Source of the DNA: JBLIKP01 sp047635375
GTDB taxonomy: Bacteria > Bacteroidota > Bacteroidia > Sphingobacteriales > Sphingobacteriaceae
Assembly: GCA_047635375.1 (NCBI GenBank)
Contig: JBLIKP010000013.1
Span: forward strand, 1-33,922
Length of the DNA: 33,922 nt
Direction: 5' to 3'
Shown here: positions 7,740-14,912 of the stretch, piece after piece
How the letters are laid out: each line of letters begins with the position of its first letter
Numbering within the stretch: the stretch's first letter is position 1
The notes under the pieces: model-generated
What the model was told of the DNA's origin: nothing
The model's input: the letters and a program-made list of their open reading frames with translations, nothing else
The model's database searches: none
Made by a program: the position numbers and the translations under genes

Positions 7740-9004
7740 GTTTTTTGTTTTTTCTTTTTGGCAGCAGGGAAAAGGATGTTGTTTAGAATTAATCGATACC
7801 CTGGACTGTTTGGATGAAGATTTAAGTCTGTTGGCGGTTCGCCAACAAAGTGCTGATAGTCTTCAGGATCATGTCCACCGTAAAATGTAAACGTTCCATA
7901 TCCATATTCTCCATGGATATATCTAGCCTCGTTTAAGGGTTTTGATTCGCCCATAATGATTATTTTAGACTTTATTACTTCCTTCCTGAAGGCGGTTGTT
8001 TGGCCCATAAAGCCTTTTATGATTTGTTCGTGGTTTTGGGTGAGCATAGTAGGTTTAGGGTCCCACTTTGCCGAAAACTCAAATAATGAAAATCCGTCAA
8101 GTTCAGCGTTTGCGCCTCTCATTTGGCGAGTGTTTGTAGCATCGATATTCGAGTATTCATATTGATAGGGGTTCATTACTAATCTAAAATCCTTAAAGGC
8201 AAAAGTTTTGCTAAAATCAAGCTTTGACTGCGCTTTTTGATCAGGGGGGTCGCCGTCATACATCACATCGCAAACGTCAATTCCCTCTGCGGCAAGAGCA
8301 ATATCGTAGGAGTCAGTTCCACTACACATAGCAAACAAGAATCCGCCACCAGCCGTGAAATTCCGAATTTCTTTGGCCACATCAAGCTTCATTTGACTAA
8401 CCTTTTTATAACCTAACTTTTCGGCTGTAGCTTCTTGAAGCTGCACATCTTTTTTATACCAAGGTGAATTTCTGTGGCTGGCGTAAAACTTACCATATTG
8501 TCCTGTGAAATCTTCGTGGTGTAAATGCAGCCAATCATACTTTGGAAGTTCAGATGACAAAACCTCCTCATCATAAACTACTTCATAAGGGATTTCGGCA
8601 TAAGTTAAAACCAATGTTACTGCATCATCCCAGGGCAGCTTGTTTTTTGGAGAATAAACGGCAATTTTAGGAACTTTGTCAAGTTTGACGAAATCCATAT
8701 TAACCGCAGGATTAGCTATTTCCTGAAGGATTAAAGTACTTTGCCCGTCTGGAATGACCTCATAGGAAACGCCTCTAACAATAAGTTCATTTTCAATTCC
8801 TCGGAGATACTTTATCATAAAACTACCTCCCCTATAATTTAACAGCCAATCGACCTCCAAGTCCTGTTGTAACACCCAGAAAGACACGCCATAAGCCTTC
8901 AAATGATTTTTCTGAGAATTATCCATTGGAATTAATAGATAAGAGGCTTGTGCCGATAGAGCAAAGAATAATGTAAAAAAAATAAAAATTAACTGCCTTT
9001 TCAT
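7736..9004 (-). CDS. Secreted protein of the family mislabelled asparagine synthetase B
   Basis: 422 residues with a clear signal peptide (hydrophobic residues 5-20, ending AQAS). Homologues in Bacteroidota commonly carry the name asparagine synthetase B, but the sequence has neither the N-terminal Cys2 amidotransferase nor the ATP-binding synthetase domain of AsnB, and it is exported. What can be seen is the conserved block 'YDWLHLHHEDFTGQYGKF' near residue 150-170 and 'GGGFLFAMCSGTDSYDIA' near 215-232, which resembles the nucleophile elbow of class I glutamine-amidotransferase/ThuA-like folds. Its stop codon overlaps that of the convergent porin gene. The real function is unknown. Confidence 0.8.
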   Translation of the reverse strand: MKRQLIFIFFTLFFALSAQASYLLIPMDNSQKNHLKAYGVSFWVLQQDLEVDWLLNYRGGSFMIKYLRGIENELIVRGVSYEVIPDGQSTLILQEIANPAVNMDFVKLDKVPKIAVYSPKNKLPWDDAVTLVLTYAEIPYEVVYDEEVLSSELPKYDWLHLHHEDFTGQYGKFYASHRNSPWYKKDVQLQEATAEKLGYKKVSQMKLDVAKEIRNFTAGGGFLFAMCSGTDSYDIALAAEGIDVCDVMYDGDPPDQKAQSKLDFSKTFAFKDFRLVMNPYQYEYSNIDATNTRQMRGANAELDGFSLFEFSAKWDPKPTMLTQNHEQIIKGFMGQTTAFRKEVIKSKIIIMGESKPLNEARYIHGEYGYGTFTFYGGHDPEDYQHFVGEPPTDLNLHPNSPGYRLILNNILFPAAKKKKQKT

Positions 9005-9124
9005 TTGCTATGGTTTCTATAAAAAACGGATATTTGTACTTTATGTTTTATTGAATTAACACGAAAGGTACCATTGTTGTATCTTTCACCATTCAATACT
9101 ACGAAACCATCAACAAATTTACGA

Positions 9125-9538
9125 ATGAACTTAAAAGACATTGTTTCGATTACCGGGAAGCCCGGATTATATAAGATTATTAGCCAGGCAAATAAAGGCT
9201 ATATAGTTGAGCAAATTAACGGAAACGGAAAAAGGATAATGACCAAGCCTGCCGATCGCATCGCTGGGCTTCATGACATTACCTTATATGCCGATGGAGG
9301 AGACGCTCTTTTAAGAGATGTTTTTAAGGAAATGGATGCTAAAAAGGATCAAATTCCAAAGGATTTGAAAAACGGGGATGCATTGAAATCATTTTTCGCT
9401 GAGGTTCTTCCAAATTATGACCGTGAGCGTGTATACACCTCTGACATGAAGAAAGTAGTTAAATGGCATGAGGAAGTTTCGGTATTGCCTGAATATTCAG
9501 CTCCAGACCCTGTAGAAGAAAAAGAAGAAAAGGAGTAA
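9125..9538 (+). CDS. DUF5606 domain protein
   Basis: 137 residues from the ATG at 9125. This start is chosen because the conserved domain begins immediately with 'MNLKDIVSITGKPGLYKI', while an earlier reading adds a poorly conserved tail. The protein is small and cytosolic, with an N-terminal beta-rich domain (about 1-50, 'GYIVEQINGNGKR') followed by a helical part and a lysine/glutamate-rich end. It is divergent from the secreted protein at 7736-9004, an arrangement seen often in Flavobacteriia. No catalytic motif is visible and the function is unknown. Confidence 0.82.
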   Translation: MNLKDIVSITGKPGLYKIISQANKGYIVEQINGNGKRIMTKPADRIAGLHDITLYADGGDALLRDVFKEMDAKKDQIPKDLKNGDALKSFFAEVLPNYDRERVYTSDMKKVVKWHEEVSVLPEYSAPDPVEEKEEKE

Positions 9539-9559
9539 ACATCCTTTTTTAATAATATT

Positions 9560-9609
9560 CACAGCCCATCAACATTATTAAATGATATTGATGGGTTGTG
9601 GCGTTTTTT
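9560..9609 (+). terminator. Terminator after the DUF5606 gene
   Basis: A 13-bp stem (9560-9572 with 9588-9600, one G-U pair) surrounds a 15-base loop and is followed by GCG and six T residues. Confidence 0.8.
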
Positions 9610-9659
9610 CCAATTTGAAATCTTCGCTTTTTTTCATAAATTGAATCAAAACCAACAGA

Positions 9660-10001
9660 ATGATTACACTTTATCATAATCCCAGATGTGACATTAGTAG
9701 GAAGGCACTTGCCTTATTGCAGGGAGAGGATCGAGAAATAGTTGTGATAGATTATTTTTCAGACCCAATTAATGAAACAACAGTCTTGGATATCGCCCGG
9801 AAAATAGGGGTAAGTCCCAAGGACTTGATAAGAAAAGTTGAGCCTAAATACCAAAAGGAATTTAAAGGAAAAGATTTTTCAGATGATGATTGGGCGAGAA
9901 TTATTGTAAAAAATTTAGAGTTACTTGAGCGGCCAATCTTAATTTCAGCAAAAAAGTCAATTATTGCCAAGCCACCAGAATTGGTACTTGAATTATTATA
10001 G
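9660..10001 (+). CDS. ArsC-family (thioredoxin-fold) reductase-like protein, copy 1
   Basis: 113 residues covering a whole ArsC/Spx/YffB domain. The N-terminal redox motif is NPRCDISR, with Cys9. Of the three arginines known to matter in glutaredoxin-linked arsenate reductase R773 ArsC, two are present in context (LIRK and LERPI), but the third, normally in GRPPE, reads AKPPE here, so it is replaced by Lys. This weakens the case for arsenate reduction, and a YffB-like thiol role is possible. No arsenite pump or ArsR lies nearby. A paralogue at 30439-30777 keeps the Arg. Confidence 0.87.
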   Translation: MITLYHNPRCDISRKALALLQGEDREIVVIDYFSDPINETTVLDIARKIGVSPKDLIRKVEPKYQKEFKGKDFSDDDWARIIVKNLELLERPILISAKKSIIAKPPELVLELL

Positions 10002-10002
10002 C

Positions 10003-10037
10003 AAAAAAAGGCTTGTGATTTCACAAGCCTTTTTTTA
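10003..10037. terminator. Bidirectional terminator between arsC-like gene and pheT
   Basis: AAAAAAAGGCTTGTG / CACAAGCCTTTTTTT is a perfect inverted repeat with an ATTT loop. The A run and T run on the two sides make it work for both convergent genes. Confidence 0.92.
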
Positions 10038-10042
10038 TTAAA

Positions 10043-12454
10043 TTATTTTCTGATTTCAGCTCCAGCTTCGATTTCGAAGGCGCTCATCATTTTGTCCATG
10101 ATTGAATCAATCTGTTTGTCTTTTAATGTTTTATTTTCATCCATAAATACAAATCCTAACGCGTACGATTTTTTTCCTTCGGGTAGTTTGTCTCCTTGAT
10201 AAACATCGAACACGGTAATATTTTGAAGTAATTTTCGCTCTGTTTTACGCGCCAATTTTTGAAGATCGTTAAAGCTAACATCTTTATTAAGTAGCATCGA
10301 AAGATCCCGACGCATGGCAGGGAACTTAGCAACTTCCTTATATTCAATTTTACTTTTTCGAAGAAGCTTAAGGATTTTGTCCCAATCAAACCGAGCCATA
10401 AAAACTTCCTGCTTTATATCCATAGCTTTGGTGGCTCTGCGTGATACTCTGCCAAAAGTGCATAACTCATTTGGCCCTAACATTAGGGAGCCACCATATT
10501 CAAGCCCGGCTTCATTGGCCTGGGTAATATCGGTGGATTTAATGCCAAGTTTTTCAAGAACTGATTCGGCGAAAGCCTTAACAAAAAACACATCCACATT
10601 TTCTTTGGATGCATTCCATTGCTCATCTTCGCGTTTGCCAGTTGTTAAAAGCAAAAGTTGCTGGTTCTCCTTAAACTTATCATCATTCTTGAAATAAGTT
10701 TTTCCGAATTCATAAATTTTTAGATCGGCTTGTTTGCGGTTAATATTGTAGGCAAGTGATTCAAGCCCATTTGTTAAAAGATTCTGGCGCAGAATATCCA
10801 GCTCATTACTTAATGGGTTAAGCACTTTTACAGCTTTCTTAGCGTCTAAAATACCAGCCTTTTCATTTTTTATGGATGAAGTTAAGCTGTTAGACATTAT
10901 TTCTTGAAATCCATTAGCAGAAAGGAAGTCACTTAAAAGATTCCTTACTTTATCCTTGTTGGGTTGGTCGCTAAAAGAAAGTGAAATCCCCATTTTAGCG
11001 GGCATAGGAACACTGTTGAATCCCACAATTCTAAGTACATCCTCAATTAGGTCCACATCCCGTTGAACATCTACACGGTAAGGTGGAACGGTCACTTTAA
11101 CTTTTTCTTCTGTCCGCTCTAGAATCCCCATTTCTAAGTACTCAAAAATGGAGCAAATTTCATCACGTTCAATTTTATGTCCGATTAAACGGTCCACTTT
11201 GGAGAAGGGTAATTCGATTTCGAAATTGGATACAGGGTTAGGATAGAAGTCACTCATGTCTCCATCGACCTTAGCACCAGTAATTTCAATTAATAGGTCC
11301 ACCGCGCGCTGAAGTGCCGTGACCGTCATGTTTGGATCTGTACCTCTTTCAAATCGAAAAGATGCATCGGTATTCATTCCATGACGTTTTGCTGCTTTTC
11401 TAATCCATACTGGGTGGAAATAAGCACTTTCAAGGAAGATCTCAGTAGTTTTTGCAGTCACACCAGAGTCTATTCCGCCAAATACCCCTGCGATACACAT
11501 GGGTGCCTTAGCGTTACAAATCATAAGGTCGTTTTCATGCAATTCTCTTTCTACCTCATCTAAGGTTTTGAATTTTGTCCCAGAGGCTAACGTTTTTACC
11601 CTTACTTCATTTCCTTCAATTTTTTGAGTGTCAAAGGCGTGTAAAGGCTGACCTAATTCGTGAAGTACGAAATTTGTGATATCAACTACGTTATTTATCG
11701 GCTTTAAGCCGATGGATAGTAGATTGTTTTTAAGCCAATCTGGTGAATCTCCAACGGTAATCGAAGTTAATTTTATTCCAGTATAGCGAATACATGCATC
11801 ACTATTTTCGACCGTAACCTTAATTGGAGTATTATTTCCTATTGGAAGGGTTTTGGTCTCTGGAACGATAGCTTTTGTTTTCAGGAATGCAGCAAGGTCG
11901 CGGGCAACTCCAAGATGTGAAGCAGCATCCGCTCTGTTTGGGGTTAAGCCGATGGTGAATCTGAAGTCAGTTTCAACTTTGAAGAAATCTGCCGCAGGAG
12001 TCCCTACTTTTGAATCTACGTCAAGCACCATGATGCCTTCGTGACCTTGACCAAGTCCAATTTCATCTTCGGCGCATATCATTCCTATAGATACTTCACC
12101 TCTTATTTTAGATTTTTTTATTTGAAATGGATCGCCTTCACTCGGGTATAATGTTGCTCCAACGGTTGCTACTAATACCTTTTGTCCAGCAGCCACATTG
12201 GGTGCTCCACATACAATTTGTACCGGTTCGGCTTCACCAATATTTACCGTGGTTACTCGAAGTCGGTCGGCATTTTCATGTGTTATACAAGTAAGCACCT
12301 CCCCGATAACCAATCCTTTTAAACCTCCAGGAACTGTTTCAATTTCTTCAAGGCTTTCAACTTCCAATCCAATGTCGGTAAGAATACCTGACATTTTATC
12401 GGGAGTTAGGTCAGTATCAATGTATTTTTTTAACCAGCGGTATGAAATATTCAT
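10043..12454 (-). CDS. pheT: Phenylalanine--tRNA ligase, beta subunit
   Basis: 803 residues, the normal length for the Bacteroidota beta subunit. It charges tRNA-Phe as part of the alpha2-beta2 enzyme. Domains in order: the EMAP/OB tRNA-binding domain (about 40-150, 'VVIGEVLTCITHENADRLRVT'), B3/B4 editing domain (about 205-375, with 'HAFDTQKIEG'), B5 (about 405-475, 'ERDEICSIFEYL' and 'VPPYRVDVQRDVDLIEDVLRI'), the catalytic-like core, and the C-terminal FDX-ACB domain (about 710-803, 'FPAMRRDLSMLL'). The flavoprotein gene lies 15 bases upstream, so the two are probably one transcript. pheS is not in the window. Confidence 0.97.
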   Translation of the reverse strand: MNISYRWLKKYIDTDLTPDKMSGILTDIGLEVESLEEIETVPGGLKGLVIGEVLTCITHENADRLRVTTVNIGEAEPVQIVCGAPNVAAGQKVLVATVGATLYPSEGDPFQIKKSKIRGEVSIGMICAEDEIGLGQGHEGIMVLDVDSKVGTPAADFFKVETDFRFTIGLTPNRADAASHLGVARDLAAFLKTKAIVPETKTLPIGNNTPIKVTVENSDACIRYTGIKLTSITVGDSPDWLKNNLLSIGLKPINNVVDITNFVLHELGQPLHAFDTQKIEGNEVRVKTLASGTKFKTLDEVERELHENDLMICNAKAPMCIAGVFGGIDSGVTAKTTEIFLESAYFHPVWIRKAAKRHGMNTDASFRFERGTDPNMTVTALQRAVDLLIEITGAKVDGDMSDFYPNPVSNFEIELPFSKVDRLIGHKIERDEICSIFEYLEMGILERTEEKVKVTVPPYRVDVQRDVDLIEDVLRIVGFNSVPMPAKMGISLSFSDQPNKDKVRNLLSDFLSANGFQEIMSNSLTSSIKNEKAGILDAKKAVKVLNPLSNELDILRQNLLTNGLESLAYNINRKQADLKIYEFGKTYFKNDDKFKENQQLLLLTTGKREDEQWNASKENVDVFFVKAFAESVLEKLGIKSTDITQANEAGLEYGGSLMLGPNELCTFGRVSRRATKAMDIKQEVFMARFDWDKILKLLRKSKIEYKEVAKFPAMRRDLSMLLNKDVSFNDLQKLARKTERKLLQNITVFDVYQGDKLPEGKKSYALGFVFMDENKTLKDKQIDSIMDKMMSAFEIEAGAEIRK

Positions 12455-12469
12455 GTGCTATGTTGGATT

Positions 12470-13726
12470 TTAGTTGAAAATTAAATTTAAGTAGAAACGA
12501 GGGCTTCTTAATCGTGAGCGCATATCAATATCCTCAAACATGCAGGTTATAGTTTCTTGCAGAGTCTTACTTCTGGCTGCTTTATTGATAACAAGGTTTA
12601 GTAACCATCGTGTAGTTCCGAGCTGCTGCATTCTATGGCTAAGGTTTAACTCTGTCCAAAGTTGTTTGTAGACCTTTTTGTCGTATGCCTTAAGAAAGCT
12701 TGCGCTGAAATCTCCAGCATCTAAAGCTTCTTCAATTTTTTCGGCAGCGACCATTGCGCTTTTTAAGGCATTCCCAATACCTTCTCCAGAAAAGGGATCA
12801 ATTAAAGAGGCAGCATCTCCAATAAGAAGGTAATTGTCACCACTAATCGAACGTTTCTTGGAGCCTAAAGGAAGTCCCCATCCTTGAATCTTGCCTTTTA
12901 GCTCGGCATTTTTGAATCTATCTTTTATTGTAGGGTTGTTTTCAATGGCTGAAAGCATCGCCTTTTTTAGGTTTACATTTTTTGAACTAGCTTTAGAAGT
13001 TAGCATTCCAACACCCACATTGGCTTCGCCATTTGGTAATGGGAAGATCCAAAAATATCCTGGCAAGAGGTCATCAATAAAGTGAAGTTCAATAAAATTA
13101 TTTTCGTTAAATCCAGTAACACCTGTGTAGTAGGCGCGAAGCCCTCCACAATAATGTTTTGGATCCATCTTATGTTTTGCAAGTTTTTTTGCGACTAAAG
13201 AACGATCTCCTTCCGCACCTACAACAAGGTCGGCTAAAATCTGCTTGGTCTCCCCGTTATTGCTGTATGTGATTAAAGCTCCTTCAGGAGTTTGTTCAAC
13301 ATCAGTTACGGTTGAGCCTTCACGGACATCCGCAATATTTCTGTCTATTTTATTGAAAAGAAAATTGTCAAATACAATCCGTTTGGTAATAAACCCAGGC
13401 GCATCTTTTAATTTAGTAAGATCCGTTTTAAATGGGATATCAACGAATTGTCCATTTGGTCCAGCAAATTTCACCCCATAGCTTCCGATGTATTCCTCTG
13501 GGTCCCTTGAAGCAATTTCTTTAACAAAAGATGGATCCAATTGGTTAAGTACTTCTACTACCTTTCCGCTTAAAGCGTCACCGCAAATTTTATCTCTAGG
13601 AAAAACGCCTTTTTCTAAAACCACATGGGGAATGCCTCGTTGACAAAGGTTTATGGAAGTTGTAGCTCCGCCGGGTCCTGCTCCGAGTATAGCTACTTGT
13701 ACTTTTTCAGGGGTATTTGCTGACAT
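12470..13726 (-). CDS. Geranylgeranyl-reductase-family FAD-dependent oxidoreductase
   Basis: 418 residues. The N terminus carries the FAD-binding Rossmann motif GAGPGG (15-20) and the family's 'LEKGVFPRDKICGDALSG' (37-54), and a second FAD motif 'LLIGDAASLIDPFSGEGIGNAL' lies near residue 295-315. These define the geranylgeranyl reductase / digeranylgeranylglycerophospholipid reductase-like group of PHBH-fold flavoproteins. In Bacteroidota such enzymes are thought to reduce isoprenoid or other lipid double bonds, but the substrate cannot be read from the sequence. It is upstream of pheT on the same strand. Confidence 0.87.
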   Translation of the reverse strand: MSANTPEKVQVAILGAGPGGATTSINLCQRGIPHVVLEKGVFPRDKICGDALSGKVVEVLNQLDPSFVKEIASRDPEEYIGSYGVKFAGPNGQFVDIPFKTDLTKLKDAPGFITKRIVFDNFLFNKIDRNIADVREGSTVTDVEQTPEGALITYSNNGETKQILADLVVGAEGDRSLVAKKLAKHKMDPKHYCGGLRAYYTGVTGFNENNFIELHFIDDLLPGYFWIFPLPNGEANVGVGMLTSKASSKNVNLKKAMLSAIENNPTIKDRFKNAELKGKIQGWGLPLGSKKRSISGDNYLLIGDAASLIDPFSGEGIGNALKSAMVAAEKIEEALDAGDFSASFLKAYDKKVYKQLWTELNLSHRMQQLGTTRWLLNLVINKAARSKTLQETITCMFEDIDMRSRLRSPRFYLNLIFN

Positions 13727-14160
13727 TATTTATTCTTCTTTAAAATTAAAGTTCAAATTTCCGAAAATCCTACGATTATAAGGCACAAATAGAGGATTGG
13801 TTTTTCCATTTGTCATTTTTATTTTAACTTTCTAAGCATTATCCAAAGAATATTAAAACATTAACTACTGATTTGTGGCAGTATCACCAGATTAACTCCA
13901 GTTTATTGAAGTCAACCTTCCCTTGTTGAAGTAGTTGAAATGAAAAAGATGTCTTGAGGAATAGGGGTTTTTAAAGACGGAATAATGAATTTAAGCAACC
14001 CCGATTTTGAATCCAAAGGGATAGGGTAGTGCCAGAATTCTAAAAAAGGAAAAGGAATGCTTATTGGGAATTACCTCTAGAGCTTGTTGAGGATAAAAAT
14101 GAATTAAAAGTTTGGGCCTGAAAGGAATTGTAGCAGCGATAAAAGCAAAAAAATAATACC
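13727..14160. other. Gene-free stretch, 434 bases
   Basis: No credible intact gene is present on either strand. It should contain the promoter of the minus-strand flavoprotein gene near 13740-13810. From about 14050 to 14115 the plus strand reads NAYWELPLELVEDKNELKVWA followed by a stop, which looks more protein-like than random and could be the tail of a decayed gene, but it is too short to identify. Confidence 0.5.
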
Positions 14161-14382
14161 ATGTCAAAAGAAATAAATAAAAGATACCCGGTTGATACAG
14201 TGAATGTTGTTTGGAAACCAGGGAAATGTATCCATAGTGCTGAATGCGCAAAAAACCTGTCTGCAGTTTTTAAACCAAAGGAAAAACCATGGATTGATGT
14301 AGACGGGGCATCTGAGGGAGAAATCATTGACCAAGTTAATGCGTGTCCTTCTGGAGCGTTATCGATCGAGAATAAAGAGTAG
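14161..14382 (+). CDS. YjdI-type (4Fe-4S)-binding mini-protein (Fer4_19)
   Basis: 73 residues. The pattern CIHSAEC (Cys23, His25, Cys29) and NACPSGAL (Cys62) is that of the Fer4_19/YjdI family, described as divergent 4Fe-4S mono-cluster proteins. Only three cysteines exist in the whole protein, so the fourth ligand would have to be His25 or come from elsewhere. Family members often occur next to or fused with CDGSH iron-sulfur domains or an N-acetyltransferase, and neither is seen here. Function unknown. Confidence 0.85.
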   Translation: MSKEINKRYPVDTVNVVWKPGKCIHSAECAKNLSAVFKPKEKPWIDVDGASEGEIIDQVNACPSGALSIENKE

Positions 14383-14548
14383 TTTTTTTTGTAAATCGGT
14401 TCAAATTCTTTGAATTCCAATGAAAAGTAAATTTTTATTGAAAAATAATTTCCCTGCTAAACCCGCTATAGGATTGGTTCGTGGAGTGCTTTAAAATTAA
14501 ATCAATAATATTTCCTTCTAAACACTGCGTTAATTGCTGAGGTTAAGG

Positions 14549-14556
14549 TATCTTTG
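14549..14556 (+). promoter_or_regulatory. -7 element before the cold-shock gene
   Basis: TATCTTTG is a perfect TAnnTTTG match 31 bases before the start codon. No TTG lies at the proper distance upstream (only TTA, 16 bases away). Transcription would start near 14562 with a leader of about 25 bases, much shorter than the long cold-sensing leader of E. coli cspA. Confidence 0.4.
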
Positions 14557-14587
14557 AGAATTATATTTATTTTTAAGAATTAACAAA

Positions 14588-14779
14588 ATGAACAAAGGAA
14601 CAGTAAAATTCTTCAACGAATCAAAAGGATTCGGCTTTATTAGTGAAGAAGGAACAGGCAAAGAACACTTCGTACACATTTCAGGAATTATCGACGAGAT
14701 TCGCGAAGGTGATGTTGTTGAGTTCGAATTGAAAGAAGGAAAAAAAGGATTAAACGCAGTAAATGTGAAAGTAATTTAA
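14588..14779 (+). CDS. Cold-shock domain protein (CspA family)
   Basis: 63 residues making up one complete cold-shock OB-fold domain. RNP1 is KGFGFI (13-18) and RNP2 is HFVHIS (27-32). The family binds single-stranded RNA/DNA and melts RNA structure, serving cold adaptation or general translation. It is transcribed alone: a -7 element sits just upstream and a strong terminator downstream. It is slightly shorter than typical CspA, with a compact loop between strands 3 and 4. Confidence 0.95.
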   Translation: MNKGTVKFFNESKGFGFISEEGTGKEHFVHISGIIDEIREGDVVEFELKEGKKGLNAVNVKVI

Positions 14780-14807
14780 TTATTACTCTATACTTTTTTG
14801 AAATTGA

Positions 14808-14835
14808 AGCCCGGTATTTATACCGGGCTTTTTTT
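14808..14835 (+). terminator. Terminator of the cold-shock gene
   Basis: AGCCCGGTA-TTTA-TACCGGGCT is a perfect 9-bp hairpin followed by seven T residues. Confidence 0.93.
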
Positions 14836-14856
14836 ATGCCCAATACTTCGGTAAAC

Positions 14857-14897
14857 AAAGAAAGCCCTCTACATCTTTCGATGCAGAGGGCTTTCTT
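14857..14897 (-). terminator. Hairpin after the decayed metalloprotease gene
   Basis: AAGAAAGCCCTCT (14858-14870) pairs with AGAGGGCTTTCTT (14885-14897) in a 13-bp stem, extended by a partly paired ACAT/ATGC segment. It lies 16 bases past the stop of the minus-strand pseudogene. T runs are short on both sides, so its strength is uncertain. Confidence 0.65.
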
Positions 14898-14912
14898 ATT
14901 TGTTAGGTTTAA

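Noticed and set aside
10314..10697. Plus-strand open frame of 127 codons inside pheT
   Set aside because: Shadow of the well-supported pheT gene; composition is that of a reverse-frame translation.
13991..14420. Two overlapping minus-strand open frames antisense to the Fe-S gene
   Set aside because: Low-complexity aromatic composition, no family resemblance, and they lie opposite a clearly recognisable gene.
14857..14897. Hairpin read as a mobile-element inverted repeat
   Set aside because: It is a single local stem-loop next to a stop codon with no partner elsewhere; a terminator explains it.
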